A stretch of 64,000 nt of DNA, taken from contig CP136063.1 in assembly GCA_032622095.1 (NCBI GenBank), positions 28,212,987 to 28,276,986 of the forward strand, in the 5' to 3' direction. Below the pieces are notes generated by a model. The model was not told the DNA's origin. It saw only the letters and a list, made by a program, of their open reading frames with translations, and did no database searches. Shown here one piece after another: positions 1 through 13,552 of the stretch. Each line of letters opens with the position of its first letter. Within the stretch, counting starts at the first letter, position 1. The translations under genes were made by a program, and so were the position numbers. This DNA comes from Siphonodentalium dalli. Lineage: Eukaryota; Mollusca; Scaphopoda; Gadilida; Siphonodentaliidae.

Positions 1-1426
1 AAAACAGAACAGTGCACCAGAGACACTGATTGCTATGTTAATCGTATCCCGGGTGGGTGATCCATGTTTACTTTGATTAGTGGTCATCGGTATCCGTTAA
101 GTAAGTGAGTTCGCCGTAACCATGCATGCGCTCGGGTTATGTTCCATCAATGTTATCGTCTGCTCAGCAATGTTCGGACACTATATTTCTATGTCTAGTT
201 GGGTTATCATAATCGATGGATTATTCAATGGATAATTCACTTCTTTGCACTGCTTGAATAGAGGGGTGTCCACCCCTCCTCTTTAGCCAACATTGGCAAA
301 TATCCTGGTTTGATGTTCATATTCCGTGAATTTATGTTATAAATATGAGTTTTAAATATTTCTAACTGTGAATTCTGAATTTCAACAGCTCGTGGCTCGT
401 GTATTGTCAGTCAGACAAACGTTTATATGTGTTTTAAACATATTTCAAATCGATTAGATATTTGATTTGTGACGTGCTTACCTGGACCTGGTTATGCAAA
501 GGCTACTCTTAATGATTTATAAATAGACATCGCTGATCGTTGAAATATGTAGTTAAAATCTGTTTTTCAGAATAGTTTTCAATGCTTTGACGTTCTCCGA
601 TGATCCTCTTATTTTGATTGGACTTTGATGTATTGTTAGACTAACTGCATGTTGATATATATGTAGCTCTAGACTTGTGGTACTGTTCACACTAAATGAA
701 CTTTGAACACATAGTAATGTAGTTGTAACATATATGTTCAATTAACTATGGTTTTGATATGCATATATGAAATATCGTCGTAGGTGAATATGAGAACAAA
801 GTTTGTCTGTTTCAAATATACTTGTTGATGATGGTTGGTTTGTGACTTTTCACAGGTACCAACTGTGAAGATTTTGAGTATTTTTTAATTGTTTCGTGTT
901 TGACGAACCTGGTTGTTGCTTGTGGGCTATAGTCATCTTTAATAATTTAATTCGCAAACACATATATGAATGGCATGGAACATTTGTCAAAACCGTTTCT
1001 AAGAACTGAACATTTTACCAAATAACGGAGTTGGGACGTGGCTATAAACGATTAATGGTTGGCGGAAATATGTACGTTTTATATCTCGCTACTGCACAAA
1101 ATATATTGTATTAAATTTATTGGAATGTGAGTTATTTATGGATGTAAAAAATGAAATTTACAACCAAAATATATTTACTCCGCAGTTCTTTCATTAGTAT
1201 CACCGCGAATTTTTCGAAGTTCCCAATTAATGCATAGAAGTTTCTCGTCGTGAATCTGTCTATTTTTGACTTGATGTGTGTGGATGCCATCATACGACAC
1301 GGAGAGAAACGCCGCATGGAATCCCATTCAATCTCTCAGTTATGGGGATGGTCAGATGCAGCTGGGCTTTTGTGCTGCATTTAGCTAGCTGAGCATCCAC
1401 ATGGATGAGGCCAAACAAATAATACA
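1..1426. other. Intergenic DNA, no recognised feature
   Basis: AT-rich sequence with only short open frames on either strand. None has a recognisable domain, a plausible splice context or repeat homology elsewhere in the window. I see nothing to annotate. Confidence 0.6.
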
Positions 1427-1763
1427 TGTGTTTAGGGTTACATTGTCCAAAATAATTAGGGTAGGTAGGTATTTGTTTCTTCAAATTCGTTTATTCTGCA
1501 TTCCATTTGGTCATTGACAATTCAAACTAGAAAGCTTCATAATTCAGATAAATTGAAAGGTTCAATACTAAATTGTGTTGATGTTGAATTAGTCAGAGCA
1601 CTAGACTATTAAAACGTCTAAACGTTTTTGTTGGAGAAGTTTGAAAATGGGTAAGATACCTTTCGATGCCCTTCCCGTTGAGCAAAAAAACAAACAAATT
1701 ATCTGTGTAAAATGTTTTGGGTAGGTAACATTTTCTAGGGTAGGTAGGGAAACCCTAAACACA
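1427..1763. mobile_element. Small TIR element (MITE-like)
   Basis: A perfect 13-bp terminal inverted repeat, TGTGTTTAGGGTT at 1,427-1,439 and its complement AACCCTAAACACA at 1,751-1,763, bounds 337 bp without coding capacity. The motif GGGTAGGTAGG occurs just inside both ends. No target-site duplication is evident, so the superfamily is unknown. The TTAGGG inside the TIR is a single occurrence, not telomeric repeat. Confidence 0.4.
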
Positions 1764-1803
1764 GGTTTTGTTTTTGTGTGAATGGACGGATGTGAACCGA
1801 GTA

Positions 1804-2349
1804 TTAAAGATCGATTATCTCCTCATATAACAAATTTGAAATAGTTGCGGGATATAAAAATATAACTCTGAATTGATGACCCCTGTCCGGAAACGCTTCT
1901 ATCAATTAATATTGATTTTATTTCGAAAATGTTATTATAAAATGAAATGATTAGATGGGACACTTAGATTAGATTGTTTCTACGTTTAGAACAGACAATT
2001 CATGCGATACCATATATCGATGGAGATAATTAAGATTTTCCCATTCCGAACGTCAAATGTCCCAGATTGATTGTATTGTTTTGTATTCCATAGTTATAAT
2101 TGACGAGTCTAATTAACGATGATTTGTGAAAAAATTACACAATAACATTTATTGTCTGTTAACAGTAACCACTATTGTTCGTCAGCTAAACAACCACACG
2201 TGTTTAGACCAGAACATATTCGAAATATAAGTAATATTAATTGATAGTAGCGTTTCCGGACAGGGGTCTTCGATCAATATCGAAGATGTTATGCCCTGGT
2301 AACTACATGTATATAACACATGTTTACAAATATATAGATCATCTAAAAC
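1804..2349 (+). mobile_element. Long-TIR MITE family, copy 1 (diverged)
   Basis: Diverged copy of the family best seen at 60,526-61,054. It starts TTAAAGATCGATTATCTC, has the inner TIR block (CTGTCCGGAAACGCTTC) near 1,885, and carries the central landmarks GTTAACAGTAACCACTATTG and TTTAGACCAGAACATATTCG. It closes with the inverted inner block GTTTCCGGACAGG near 2,260. The outer right end is degenerate (ACAAATATATAGATCATC). There is no coding capacity. Confidence 0.65.
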
Positions 2350-2904
2350 TAAATACCTGTCAACAAGCACAATGAGTATATAGTATATTTATATTGACTA
2401 TAATCGATTATTTAAATAGTAATGTTATGATATTAATACTTGGCTTTTATGTTGGTATATTAATATATATGTATGGTTCCCAGAATTAAGTATACGATGG
2501 TCACAACCAGTGAGAGATATGGCAATCTTCGGTGGCATAAATACTAAAATTGGCGACATACATGTATTAAACCTATTATGTGTAACTAAAAGTGAACACA
2601 CGTGTGTGACTCTGAAGACAACCACTTTTATGTGCGCGTTGCGATCGAATAGTTTACTCCATCCAACAAGATTTCATACGAGTGTGTGCCATGCTTACTC
2701 CTGATGATAACATGCGAGCAGAAGTGTCAGAACACTCCGCATATATTCATTGTATTTCAACATGACATCGACCCGGAACCATATGTACATATATATTGTA
2801 TACATTGCTATATGTCTATTGCATATATACTTCTATATCTCAATATCATTTATGTTATACGTGTATTAACTTGGATGAGACAATAAAGCATGCATGTCCT
2901 TAAT
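2350..2904. other. Intergenic DNA, no recognised feature
   Basis: Overlapping open frames of about 65 codons occur on both strands but show no domain or codon signal. I treat them as chance. Confidence 0.5.
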
Positions 2905-2906
2905 AT

Positions 2907-3016
2907 TGGAACATATAGTCATTTATATGGGAACATATAGCCCTTACTAAGGTAACATATAACCCTCACTATGGGAACATATAGCCCTTCATATGGGAAC
3001 CTATAACACTTGGATT
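2907..3016. repeat. 22-bp tandem repeat, about 5 units
   Basis: Units begin GGGAACATATAGCCCTT or a close variant and recur about every 22 bp. Short degenerate minisatellite with no flanking gene. Confidence 0.7.
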
Positions 3017-4153
3017 CTGATTCAGATATAGAAGATTTTATTTATAAAAGTCTATGTTTTTACTCTAATATTCAGTTCAGACGAGTTAAATGTATTAACT
3101 ACGCCCATGTGATCATCGTTACTGATAGCTAGAAGATAATACATTTGGTAATTGAATATGTTTGCAAATACACGGAACTAAGTGAATAAAAGGCATTTTC
3201 AGAAAAGCGCTGTCAATGACCAATCAACAGCGTTCCAGTATTTACTGAAATAATTGGATTAATATCGGAATTACCGGGCTTTAAATTTCAGAGTTCACGA
3301 AACACTCAAAGCGGGTGATAATTCTGACTTCTGGAGACAAACTGCAATGTTATTCCGAGAAACTGAACTGTCAATATTCATTTGGCAAATGGCTAGATAC
3401 AATCTGAATTAATTATAACCGAAACAAGTCTTAACATACAATGTTTTATCTCACTGACTATCTAAGCCGTATCCACGCTTGTGATTGGTTCATTGGCATT
3501 CACTATTATCGATAGTGTCGTCCGCGAAGCCATAGTGGGCCTCCTAATTTTATCACACCCACAATCGCTTGGAAAATCCATAAATCTATTTTTAGCATAC
3601 CCACTATTCCGGGGAGGTAATTTGAAAGTCATCTCCGTCTCGCTGCAAGGGAAGGTTCAACATATTTTTATCCGCAATGTCTTTGTAATCGAAAACTAGA
3701 GCACAATAAATGATTATAAGCAATTTCTTTATGTTAATTGTGATGTTTTACCCATGTTTGATGTGACGATTTATCATGTTCCTTTCTCTGCTGATCACAA
3801 TATCGCTACTATATATTTGTCTATTTCCTCAGTTCACGCTACTAAATTTTCTGAACGAATCTTCAATTTGTTTTCGGTAAAAAAAAGTATTGTTTCGAAC
3901 TGATGTCATTGTTTAACAACAGCAACGACGCCTGCTTTTCATTGTTAATAATTCTCGAGGAAGAAAATTTAAGATTTGCCCAATTAGAAGCGGGGTAAAA
4001 TTTGACAAGCAAAATAAACAAAATAAAAATTAACAACAAAACTTTGCACTGAAAATATTGAAATCGTTCTGCAATGAAAAGGGAATATAGATGGTTGTGA
4101 ACTGTTTGACATTATGGGTCATGGGACAGAATGAAAAACGTTCGATAAAATAT
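3017..4153. other. Intergenic DNA, no recognised feature
   Basis: Nothing recognisable. The 72-codon open frame at 3,481-3,699 (+) starts at a non-ATG codon and has no motif, so I do not call it. Confidence 0.5.
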
Positions 4154-4276
4154 AATAAATATTGCACGGCTTGTCGGTGACTATGCAAAAATAGTGGTAC
4201 TCCGGCTCCGGGACTATTCTTCCTCTCGGACCACTATTTTGTCATAGTCACATCCAAGCCGTGCACTATTTATATA
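4154..4276. repeat. Foldback element (imperfect palindrome)
   Basis: The left arm carries AAATATTGCACGGCTTG and GTGACTATG...AAAATAGTGG. The right arm carries the complements (CCACTATTTTGTCATAGTCAC and AAGCCGTGCACTATTT) around a GC-rich centre. The arms are about 45 bp with mismatches. A small hairpin MITE is likely. Confidence 0.6.
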
Positions 4277-5242
4277 ATAGTTCACATGTACATTGAGAAT
4301 AATATTGCAAAGCAAACAACGGAAGTGGATCCTTGCTTTAATACTAGGCGACCAGATGGTCGGTACCCGTTAAAATATGGCCTGTTCATGTCTATGAGGG
4401 GTACCATGCTGGTAATGTAACATGCCCGAAATAATGGTCGCATGTTATCGAGGCCATGATGGGCCTATGTAACGATCACATAGAAACACTAGGGGGTCTG
4501 CTGGCATTCGAGTTCCCTTACTATATTTACGTTATTTATTGCAACATGCACATTTAAGTTCACACGAATTGATTACCAAACTGAAAAACATGCCATTATC
4601 CAAGTAAAACTAATACTTGAGCCCTCATGTATTTCCCATCTGGCAACTCGCGACCGACGGATGTCTTGATTACTTCTATCTTATTGTTTTGTTTATCACT
4701 ACCTTGGGAACCTCATTAAATTGCGCCTATTGCAGATATCTACAGAAATATCCAGTGGATAAAAATCAACTTCACTGAGCGAAAATATCACAATGATCAA
4801 TAATTACACACAGTATAAAATAAATCTTGTTATGAATCAACATGTATAGCGAAAATACACATGCTTCTAATATAATGTCGCCATTAAAGATGGCAAGTGC
4901 CATTAAGGACAAAAACATTAGATTAAGATGGACTTGCCACCATAAACCCATCAACAGATTAAACGCTATCAAACAGAAATAAAATTACCATTATGTCCAA
5001 GCGTTTAATGATACATGCGCCGTTAGGAACGCACGTCTGAGCACGTCTCTCTACGTACCAAGGCCATAACAATTTAATGAGGTTCCTCGTATAATTTAAT
5101 TTAATCAAATATATGTATCACGTGATTCACCATGATATCTCTTACAGACTCTAAGATGAGTACACATTTTTCATCAGTGACTCCAAGCTATTGAAAAGGC
5201 AAGATGTGCCGAAACCGGTATAGCTGTTTGTACATACATGTG
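4277..5242. other. Intergenic DNA, no recognised feature
   Basis: No domain-bearing ORF, RNA gene or repeat shared with the rest of the window was found. Confidence 0.5.
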
Positions 5243-5615
5243 TACCACTCCCCAGGTTCTTATACACTAAGTTGGAACTCTCAGAAAACATGGTGATGAC
5301 ATTTATTAACACAAGTATATACATGTGAACAGCAAGGCATCCACGGGAGAATAATAATCTCGGGAATGTACCACTCCCAGGTTCTTATACACTAAGTTGG
5401 AACTCTCAGAAAACATGGTGATGACATTTATTAACACAAGTATATACAGGTGAACAGCAAGGCAGCCACGGGAGAATAATATACAATGATATCTTCTTGT
5501 GAATACGTTCAGAACAAGAGTGAAGTCCAGTGTTTGGCTCTGTCTGGTATATATGGGCTGAGAGGAAAACGTCCTGAACTCCAGATGTCGTGATTTGATT
5601 GGAACACGTATGCGC
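5243..5615. repeat. Dispersed repeat, one partial and one full copy in tandem
   Basis: A partial copy (5,243-5,356) is followed by a full ~259-bp copy (5,357-5,615), both beginning near ACCACTCC(C)CAGGTTCTTA. The full copy matches 9,631-9,888 almost base for base. Short minus-strand open frames across both copies encode the same peptide only because the DNA is repeated. No terminal structure identifies the element class. Confidence 0.7.
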
Positions 5616-5620
5616 CGCTC

Positions 5621-5689
5621 CCATCAACACCAGATGGACAATTCCATCAACAACAGATGGATAATTCCATCAACAACAGATGGACAATT
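5621..5689. repeat. 23-bp tandem repeat x3
   Basis: Three consecutive 23-bp units beginning CCATCAACAACAGATGG start at 5,621, 5,644 and 5,667. Confidence 0.85.
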
Positions 5690-6227
5690 AATAGTTTTGA
5701 TGAAAGCAGTGAACCCCAGAGGCAATGATCTAAATCATTCACCTGAGTGTTGTTTGTTCCCAACATCAGGCCAGGACACTGACCCCAGCTACGAAAGTAT
5801 TACATAACTCATATCACCTTTTTCAAGATTTTTGTTATAAAACAAAAAACTTGATGAGAGATTTAAACTATCCCATTTGGAATATGAATTGTTCCGAAGC
5901 AGAAGAATGTCATAATCCTACAAGTTCCCATCACAGGAATGTCACACTCCGAAATTTCTTTAGTCAAGCAAAACCTTCGATTGCTATGAATTGGTCCGAA
6001 ACAGAAGAATGTCATAATCCTAGAATAAGCTTTGATTCTGGAGAGTTAGTTCTGATCCAGCGTTGGAAGTTAATGGTGCCTCTCCCTATTAACCCCGTTT
6101 ATCTTGGCTATCTTCTGACTCATCGGTTGATCCAGATCCAGCGTTGGAGAACAACGGTGCCTTTCCCGGTCATTCCCGAGCATCCTGGCTAGATTCCGAA
6201 TGAATGATTGATCGATTGATCCAGATA
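5690..6227. other. Non-coding DNA with short internal duplications
   Basis: A 113-codon open frame (5,851-6,192, +) exists. It is built on duplicated DNA: GAAGAATGTCATAATCCTA occurs twice about 100 bp apart, and GATCCAGCGTTGGA twice. It has no recognisable domain and I do not call it a gene. Confidence 0.5.
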
Positions 6228-6565
6228 TGACTTCTGTCGGAAGTTTTAATGGCCTTGTTTCGATACGAAAGTTGAATAAATTTCCAACTTGATCTTGAAT
6301 TCAGGCGTAAATTTGTTAAGGGTCAATCTGGTTTAATATCTAGGGTGTGACTTCCCGTCATGACTTAAACCGCCTTGTTCGATACGAAAGTTGAATAAAT
6401 TTCAACTTGATCTTGTATTCGGGCGTAAATGTGTTAAGGGTCAATATGGTTTAATATCTAGGGTGTGACTTCCTGTCGAGAGCTATATTTGCCTTGTTTC
6501 GATACGAAAGATGAATAAAGTTCACTCGATCTTGAATTTGGGCATAAATAAATGGTCAACATAGT
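6228..6565. repeat. ~120-bp tandem repeat, three units
   Basis: Units start at 6,228, 6,348 and 6,466 (TGACTTC...). Each contains CGATACGAAAGTTGAATAAA or a close variant and GGTTTAATATCTAGGGTGTG. The third unit is more diverged and shortened at its end. Confidence 0.8.
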
Positions 6566-7016
6566 ACTGTCGAGTGGAAAGGACTTCATATACGTTGTGT
6601 AAGAACTGAAGTGAATTATCCGGGTAATGTCAATAGCGTTAGAACACGCTTATACGTGTAGAACACGATTTCAACCTTGAAAATGACCATTACCGATTAT
6701 CATTGTAATTGGGACATAACGGCCCAACCTATACCATCATGTACAATTGACTTGTACAAATGCTCTATAGCATTAAATGTCCCAACTTGTTGGCACCGGC
6801 GTGTGGAACCACGCACTTCGAGTCGAACCTCTATTTCATTGCCGTGAAAATGCAAAATTAAATCTCACGGGCCCCGTATTTGGGAACACCCGTCAAATCA
6901 CCTTGAAATTACAATGTAACCGATTCACATTTCAATTTGAAAAAAACTGAAATTCTAACAACTCTCATAAACATAAACAACTCCCACATCAAGGACATTT
7001 TATATAAATGCCATCG

Positions 7017-7053
<37 letters not shown>

Positions 7054-9630
7054 CTTGTGAAACGGAATAAAATGTACAACTCATGAGACAATTTGCTTGG
7101 CTTATTGGTTCACATAGCTAATTATATATGGGTTTTTAATACAACCTACATTACATTATTATCATGATATGTCACTTTAAAACAATTCAATAGTTCACTA
7201 TACAAACTTTATTTTCCTGACATCAGCTAATTCTTTAAACGTATTTCCAGTTCATTCTCATATGTCCCTTTAAACTTAAAATCTTCAGACAACAACTAAC
7301 TTATATTTTCATGACCTCAGACAACTCTTAAACGGAATGTGTAAGCTAGTCTTCATTCACATGTCCCTTTAACTAAAATCAATAGATAGGTCACCATACG
7401 AATTTAAATTTTTCCTGACCACAGCTTAACTGCCAATGAAATATATATAATTACCACTTTAGTTCCTACAGTCCCGGATGGACAGTTTTGACCAGTTTGC
7501 ATAATTAATACCCTAAGGCCATGTGTCGACTCCTAGTGTTATCTATGCATTGCTGTTGTGAACAGTGGTCTTTCATCGAAGTGACCCGGGTATTCAGGGG
7601 TCATTGTCTCCTGTATATGTACCCCGAAATGCCCGCTCATTTGTGTTTTCGCTAGAAATAGCCAGTGGTGTACTAATTTCCTTTTTGCCTGGATCTAAAT
7701 CTCATGTTAATGTTTTCAACATAGCTATGGTTCAAAATGTGTTTTTAGACAGTATATCTTCATGAAAAAATTTGTCTTTATTCAGTACAATTTGTCATGG
7801 AATGAATAGGATTATTTTCGGATCTATTTAAATTCCATTAAAGGTAAGTTCTCTTTTTTTTCTTACTATTTTTGTTCCGAGAAATTTGTGCCGTCAACAA
7901 ACAGTTTAGACATATTAGACATATATCCGTTTGGTTGTAACTCACAGACACTCAAATAATTCCCGGAACAGATTTTATCATGGCACCATTCATTTTCTAT
8001 TACATTTTCTATTACATTTCTTACTTTCCGACTTGTCAACTCTGATCAACCTTGGTTTGTTCGAAACTTGAACACATTACTTGTATAATGCGTACATACG
8101 ATGACGATACACGTACAGCGATCTATATATTTAAAAATTTACATTTTAACCCAATCCGGTGTGTCATAACAAAATACCACTAACCATCCGGGTAGATGTT
8201 TTTGCAAAACATTGGAACCATTTGGCTAAATGGAACATTCCTAAACCATACTTAAAACTTCAAGTGACTATAATGTGTTTAATTTTTTAAAAATTTGAAT
8301 TACTTCAACTAATTTCTTTTATTTAAAGATATATCTCGCTGGACCCAACCAGTTTCTTGACAAACTGTCATAAATAACTAATGTTTTCAAATGGATAATC
8401 TGAGCACAATAAAACTAATATTATAAGCTCAATTGTCCGACATAACAGCCTTAACAAAAATTGAACCCACAATTCGTTCAAAACCAGAACTCACTAAACT
8501 CATACTGATTAACTTGACAACATCCTAAAATCACCAGTAAATTTAATACCTATATAACCTGCATAAAGGTGTCATAATTTAGACCAGCGTACATGTAACT
8601 AATAATACCTCGAAAACAACAATCTTTATTTCAAATCGACGCAACAATTTTTGAAACAACAATTTGACATAGAAAACGCTGATACAACAGTAATTTCCAA
8701 GCATACGTAATATAGAAAAATTGACGCAACAATTTAAACTATAACTGTGAATTCCCTGAACAACTTTTTTGCTTTACTCGCATATTATTCAATTAAAAAC
8801 TAATATAATCGACAGATTAATATCTCTACCATGCATGCATAATTTAATAATTCACTGGAAGTCATTCTCGCATAGATTGTCAAACCAATCTTACCCAATT
8901 CTTGGATACCATATAGCTCTGGACACATAGCTTTTATCCCAGTGATTATTTCTTCTAGCTGATAACATTTTTCAATTTTAATAATTACGGCCAATTTGCA
9001 CAAAAATTTAGACCAGCAACAATTAACTAATAATACTTCGAAAATAAAAACCACTCTTTATTTCAACTTCCATTGATAAACTCATATTTTGACAAGTTGT
9101 TTTAACTTTCTTCTCAACGGGAACAACTAGACTTTATATATATGGATTGCTTCCTTTAAGTCTACAAATTACTTCAAAGCTAAGCAATTTCCATCGAAGC
9201 GACAGGTTGTCCCGGAACATAACAAGGGTCAATTCCCACACAAATTTAGACCAGCTATCATTTATTTAAATGTGACACAACAATTTTTAAATCATGATAA
9301 CTCGAATCATGAAGAGTTTAGCCAATTTGCACAAAAATTAAGACCAGATCTCATTTATCTCCAATCGACGCAACGATTAATGAAACAACAACTCGAAATA
9401 AACATACTGGTACAACAGTAGTTTCTAAGTATACCTTATATAGAACAATTGATGGAACCATTTTAAACTATAGTTAAATCTATCTATTTACCTATAAAGA
9501 GTTGTGAACCAAGCCAAATAATTGCAAATTGCCTCATACCTTGCAATCCTTCCTTCCTTCCTTCATTTCTCCCCCGGGACCGCCTGCGTCCATGTTCAAG
9601 AATTCCAAGAAGCGTCTAGCTCACGACACC
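6566..9630. other. AT-rich intergenic DNA with degenerate repeats
   Basis: No supported gene. The motif AATTTAGACCAGC (or close variants), followed by related AT-rich sequence, recurs near 8,577, 9,004, 9,242 and 9,337, which suggests an old, decayed tandem duplication. A B-box-like GGTTCGACTC on the minus strand near 6,820 lacks a tRNA fold. Confidence 0.5.
7018..7051. repeat. (TA)n microsatellite
   Basis: Uninterrupted TA dinucleotide run of about 34 bp. Confidence 0.95.
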
Positions 9631-9888
9631 ATCTCGGGAATGTACCACTCCCCAGGTTCTTATACACTAAGTTGGAACTCTCAAAAAACATGGTGATGAC
9701 ATTTATTAACAAAAGTATATACAGGTGAACAGCAAGGCAGCCACAGGAGAATAATATACAATATCTTCTTGTGAATACGTTCAGAACAAGAGTGAAGTCC
9801 AGTGTTTGGCTCTGTCTGGTATATATGGGCTGACAGGAAAACGTCCTGAACTCCAGATGTCGTGATTTGATTGGAACACGTTTGCGCC
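9631..9888. repeat. Dispersed repeat, third copy
   Basis: Near-identical to 5,357-5,615. Its right edge (TTTGCGCCA) abuts Helitron-tail sequence, so it either interrupted the first Helitron unit or captured its truncated end. Confidence 0.75.
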
Positions 9889-10616
9889 ACGTTTTGGACA
9901 AGCTCAGAGCACCGCTTCTCCCTTCCCAATCATCAAAATCACCGCAAACGCCACTTCGGGGGTTAAGGCATCAACGATCTTTATATTGACCATATTCTGA
10001 TGTTTAAGGATTAACGCTCTTTATTGCAATGGACGTGGCTAAACTACTGACCACATGCATCCGAAATACGGATGCGCGACGAAATGCAATTATCTCGATT
10101 AAAAAGGCAGAATTGATCTAAGCATCATTTGTTTACAATTCAACGCAACACTATCGCTCGAAATATTCAGCAGAGAGATTTCACGACGGGATTAATTGAC
10201 TGTCCGCTCTTTTCGGGGAGACGGGTACCATGAATTAACTCATTGAAAAACAAACAATGCGTTGTCTGTCGTTCCTAGGAAGGGGGAATTTCATTGGGTC
10301 AATTCGGGGACTAATCTAGCAACGGGGATGTTTAGGACGGGTTCCATGAATTATCTCATTGAAAAACAAACAATGCGTTGACTGTCGTTCCCAGGAAGGG
10401 GGGATTTCATCGGGTCAATTTTTCCGCCAGAAAAAAAAAATTCATTTCAAAAATTAATTAAAACAATTTAAAATTTAAAAAAATTAAAAATAATTATTTA
10501 AATTTAAAAAAACATTAATATTACAAAATTCAAAAAAAATAAATAAATAAAAACAAAATAATTAAAAAAATGTCATGTTTCTGACCAACCACGCCAGTGG
10601 CGGGCTAACCTGCTAG
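9889..10616 (+). mobile_element. Helitron unit H1 (3' part only)
   Basis: Begins within the shared tail module (GGACAAGCTCAGAGCACCGC) and runs through an AT-rich segment to a terminal hairpin (CGCC-AGT-GGCG). It ends CTAG at 10,613-10,616, which is the Helitron 3' signature. The 5' end is missing, replaced by the dispersed repeat to its left. No Rep/helicase ORF is present, so it is non-autonomous. GAAAAACAAACAATGCGTTG occurs twice inside. Confidence 0.75.
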
Positions 10617-11539
10617 TCTCCTATATATTTTGAGACTTCCGTATATATGTATATATATATGTGTGTATATATATATATGTGGGTACTTTATAGAATCGAA
10701 AACGAATGGTCGGATCGAGGTCAAACTTCGTATATAATGGTAAAAACCCACGGGAATCGTCCACGTCGTATTTTGGACAAGCTCAGAGCACCGCTTCTCC
10801 CTTCCCAATCATCAAAATCACCGCAAACGACACTTCGGGGTTAATGCATCAACGATCTTCATATTGACCGTATTTGGAGTCGTTAACCGACAAACGCTCT
10901 TTATTGCCATTTTCAATCATACCTCTTTTAGGGACAGGTACTGCGTGTTGTGTGAAAAAAAAAATGTGTGTAGTGTGATTCTTATGTCTGTCGTTCCTAG
11001 GCACGGGGGAAATTTTCATCGGGTCACTTTTCCGCCGATGTACCTTAAATCATACCTATTTTAGGGACTGGTACTGCGTGTTTAGTTATTCTTATGTCTT
11101 CTTCACCGTAATCGGGTAAAATAAGGTCTAATCGGGTAAAATATTGAAAAATTAAATAAAAAAAATTAAAAAATCCAGTAAATTAAAAATGCACGGGTAA
11201 AATATTGAAAAACCAAAAATTAAATTAAAAAATTAATCAAACAAATTAATTCAAAAAGCCAGTAAATTAAATATTATTGAAAAAAAAATATTTAAAAATG
11301 TAATGTTTCTGAGTGTAATCGGGTAAAATATTGAAAAACAAAAAATTAAATTCTAAAATTAATCAAAAAAATTTATTAAAAAATCCAGTAAATTAAAAAT
11401 GCACAATTAACTCATGTTATAAAAAAAAAATTAATATTAACTATTAACTCATTGAAAACAAAAATTTAAAAATTAATTAAAAAAATATAAAATTGTCATG
11501 TTTCTGACGAACGCCGTTAGTGGCGGGCTAACCTGCTAG
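10617..11539 (+). mobile_element. Helitron unit H2 (short form without minisatellite)
   Basis: A 923-bp unit that begins TCTCCTATATATTTTG immediately after the CTAG of H1 and ends with a hairpin and CTAG at 11,536-11,539. It carries a (TA/TG)n run, the GAATCGAAAACGAATGGTC block, the tail module and an AT-rich 3' part. It has no 33-bp array, so the array is not an obligatory part of the family. ATCATACCTCTTTTAGGGAC and a near copy occur about 130 bp apart. No ORF of note. Confidence 0.8.
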
Positions 11540-13552
11540 TCTATTATATATTTTGGAAGATCTGTCTGTGTGTGTGTGTCTGTATGTCTGTAATCGATGG
11601 ACTCGAAAACGGCCGAGCCGATTTCGATGAAACTTGGTATGAGGGGGTATTTTCGGCCGGGGAGTGACATAGACCTATTAATTTGCCCGTGCGACGTGAC
11701 CTTGAAATATAGTTATGGGGTTTATGTTTCCTATATGGCACAGAGTTATGGGGTTTATGTTTCCTATGTCACACATAGTTATGGGGTTTATGTTTCCTAT
11801 ATGGCACAGAGTTATGGGGATTATGTTTCCTATGTCACACAGAGTTATGGGGTTTATGTTTCCTATGTCACACAGAGTTATGGGGTTTATGTTTCCTATG
11901 GCACACATAGTTATGGGGTTTATGTTTCCTATGGCACACATAGTTATGGGGTTTATGTTACCTATGGCACACAGAGTTATGGGGTTTATGTTTCCTATGG
12001 CACACATAGTTATGGGGTTTATGTTTCCTATGGCACACATAGTTATGGGGTTTATGTTACCTATGGCACACAGAGTAATGGGGTTTATGTTTCCTATGGC
12101 ACACAGAGAAATGGGGTTTATGTTTCATATGGCACACAGAGTTATGGGGTTTATGTTTCCTATGGCACACATAGTTATGGGGTTTATGTTTCCTATGGCA
12201 CACATAGTTATGGGGTTTATGTTTCCTATGGCACACAGAGTAATGGGGTTTATGTTTCCTATGGCATACAGAGTTATGGGGTTTATGTTTCCTATGGCAC
12301 ACATAGTTATGGGGTTTATGTTTCATATGGCACACATAGTTATGGGTTTATGTTTCCTATGGCACACAGAGTAATGGGGTTTATGTTTCCTATGGCACAC
12401 AGAGTTATGTGGTTTATGTTTCCTATGGCACACAGAGTTATGGGGTTTATGTTTCCTATGGCACACAGAGTTATGGGGTTTATGTTTTCTGTCACACAGA
12501 GTTATGGGGTTTATGTTTCCTATGGCACACATAGTTATGGGGTTTATGTTTCCTTTGGCACACATAGTTATGGGGTTTATGTTTCCTATGGCACACAGAG
12601 TAATGGGGTTTATGTTTCCCATGACACACAGAGTAATGGGGTTTATGTTTCCTATGGCACACAGAGTTATGGGGTTTATGTTTCCCATGACACACAGAGT
12701 AATGGGGTTTATGTTTCCTATGGCACACAGAGTAATGGGGTTTATGTTTCCTATGTCACACAGAGTAATGGGGTTTATGTTTCCCATGACACACAGAGTA
12801 ATGGGGTTTATGTTTCCTATGTCACACAGAGTAATGGGGTTTATGTTTCCTATGTCACACAGAGTTATGGGGTTTCTATGGCACACAAGGTTATGGTGTT
12901 TATGTTTCCTATATGTCACACAAAGTTGTGGGGTTTATGTTTCCTATGGCACACAAAGTTATGGGGTTTATGTTTCCTATGGCACACAGAGTAATGGGGT
13001 TTATGTTTCCTATGGCACACAGAGTAATGGGGTTTATGTTTCCTATGGCACACAGAGTAATGGGGTTTATGTTTCCTATGACACACAGAGTAATGGGGTT
13101 TATGTTTCATATGACACACAGAGTAATGGGGTTTATGTTTCATATGTCACACAGAGTTATGGGTTTTATGTTTCCTATGGCACACAGAGTAATGGGGTTT
13201 ATGTTTCCTATGGCACACAGAGTAATGGGGTTTATGTTTCATATGGCACACAGAGTAATGGGGTTTATGTTTCATATGACACACAGAGTAATGGGGTTTA
13301 TGTTTCCTATGTCACACAGAGTAATGGGGTTTATGTTTCATATGACACACAGAGTTATGGGGTTTATGTTTCATATGTCACACAGAGTAATGGGGTTTAT
13401 GTTTCATATGACACACAGAGTAATGGGGTTTATGTTTCCTATGTCACACAGAGTAATGGGGTTTATGTTTCCCATGACACACAGAGTAATGGGGTTTATG
13501 TTTCCTATGTCACACATAGTTATGGGGTTTATGTTTTCTGTCACACAGAGTT

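Noticed and set aside
1427-1763. Telomere-like TTAGGG motifs
   Set aside because: Single occurrences inside an inverted-repeat terminus, not a tandem run.
5851-6192. 113-codon ORF
   Set aside because: It starts at a non-ATG codon, is made of internally duplicated DNA, and has no recognisable domain.
6800-6850. tRNA-like B box (GGTTCGACTC, minus strand)
   Set aside because: There is no T-stem pairing, no A box at the right distance and no acceptor stem.
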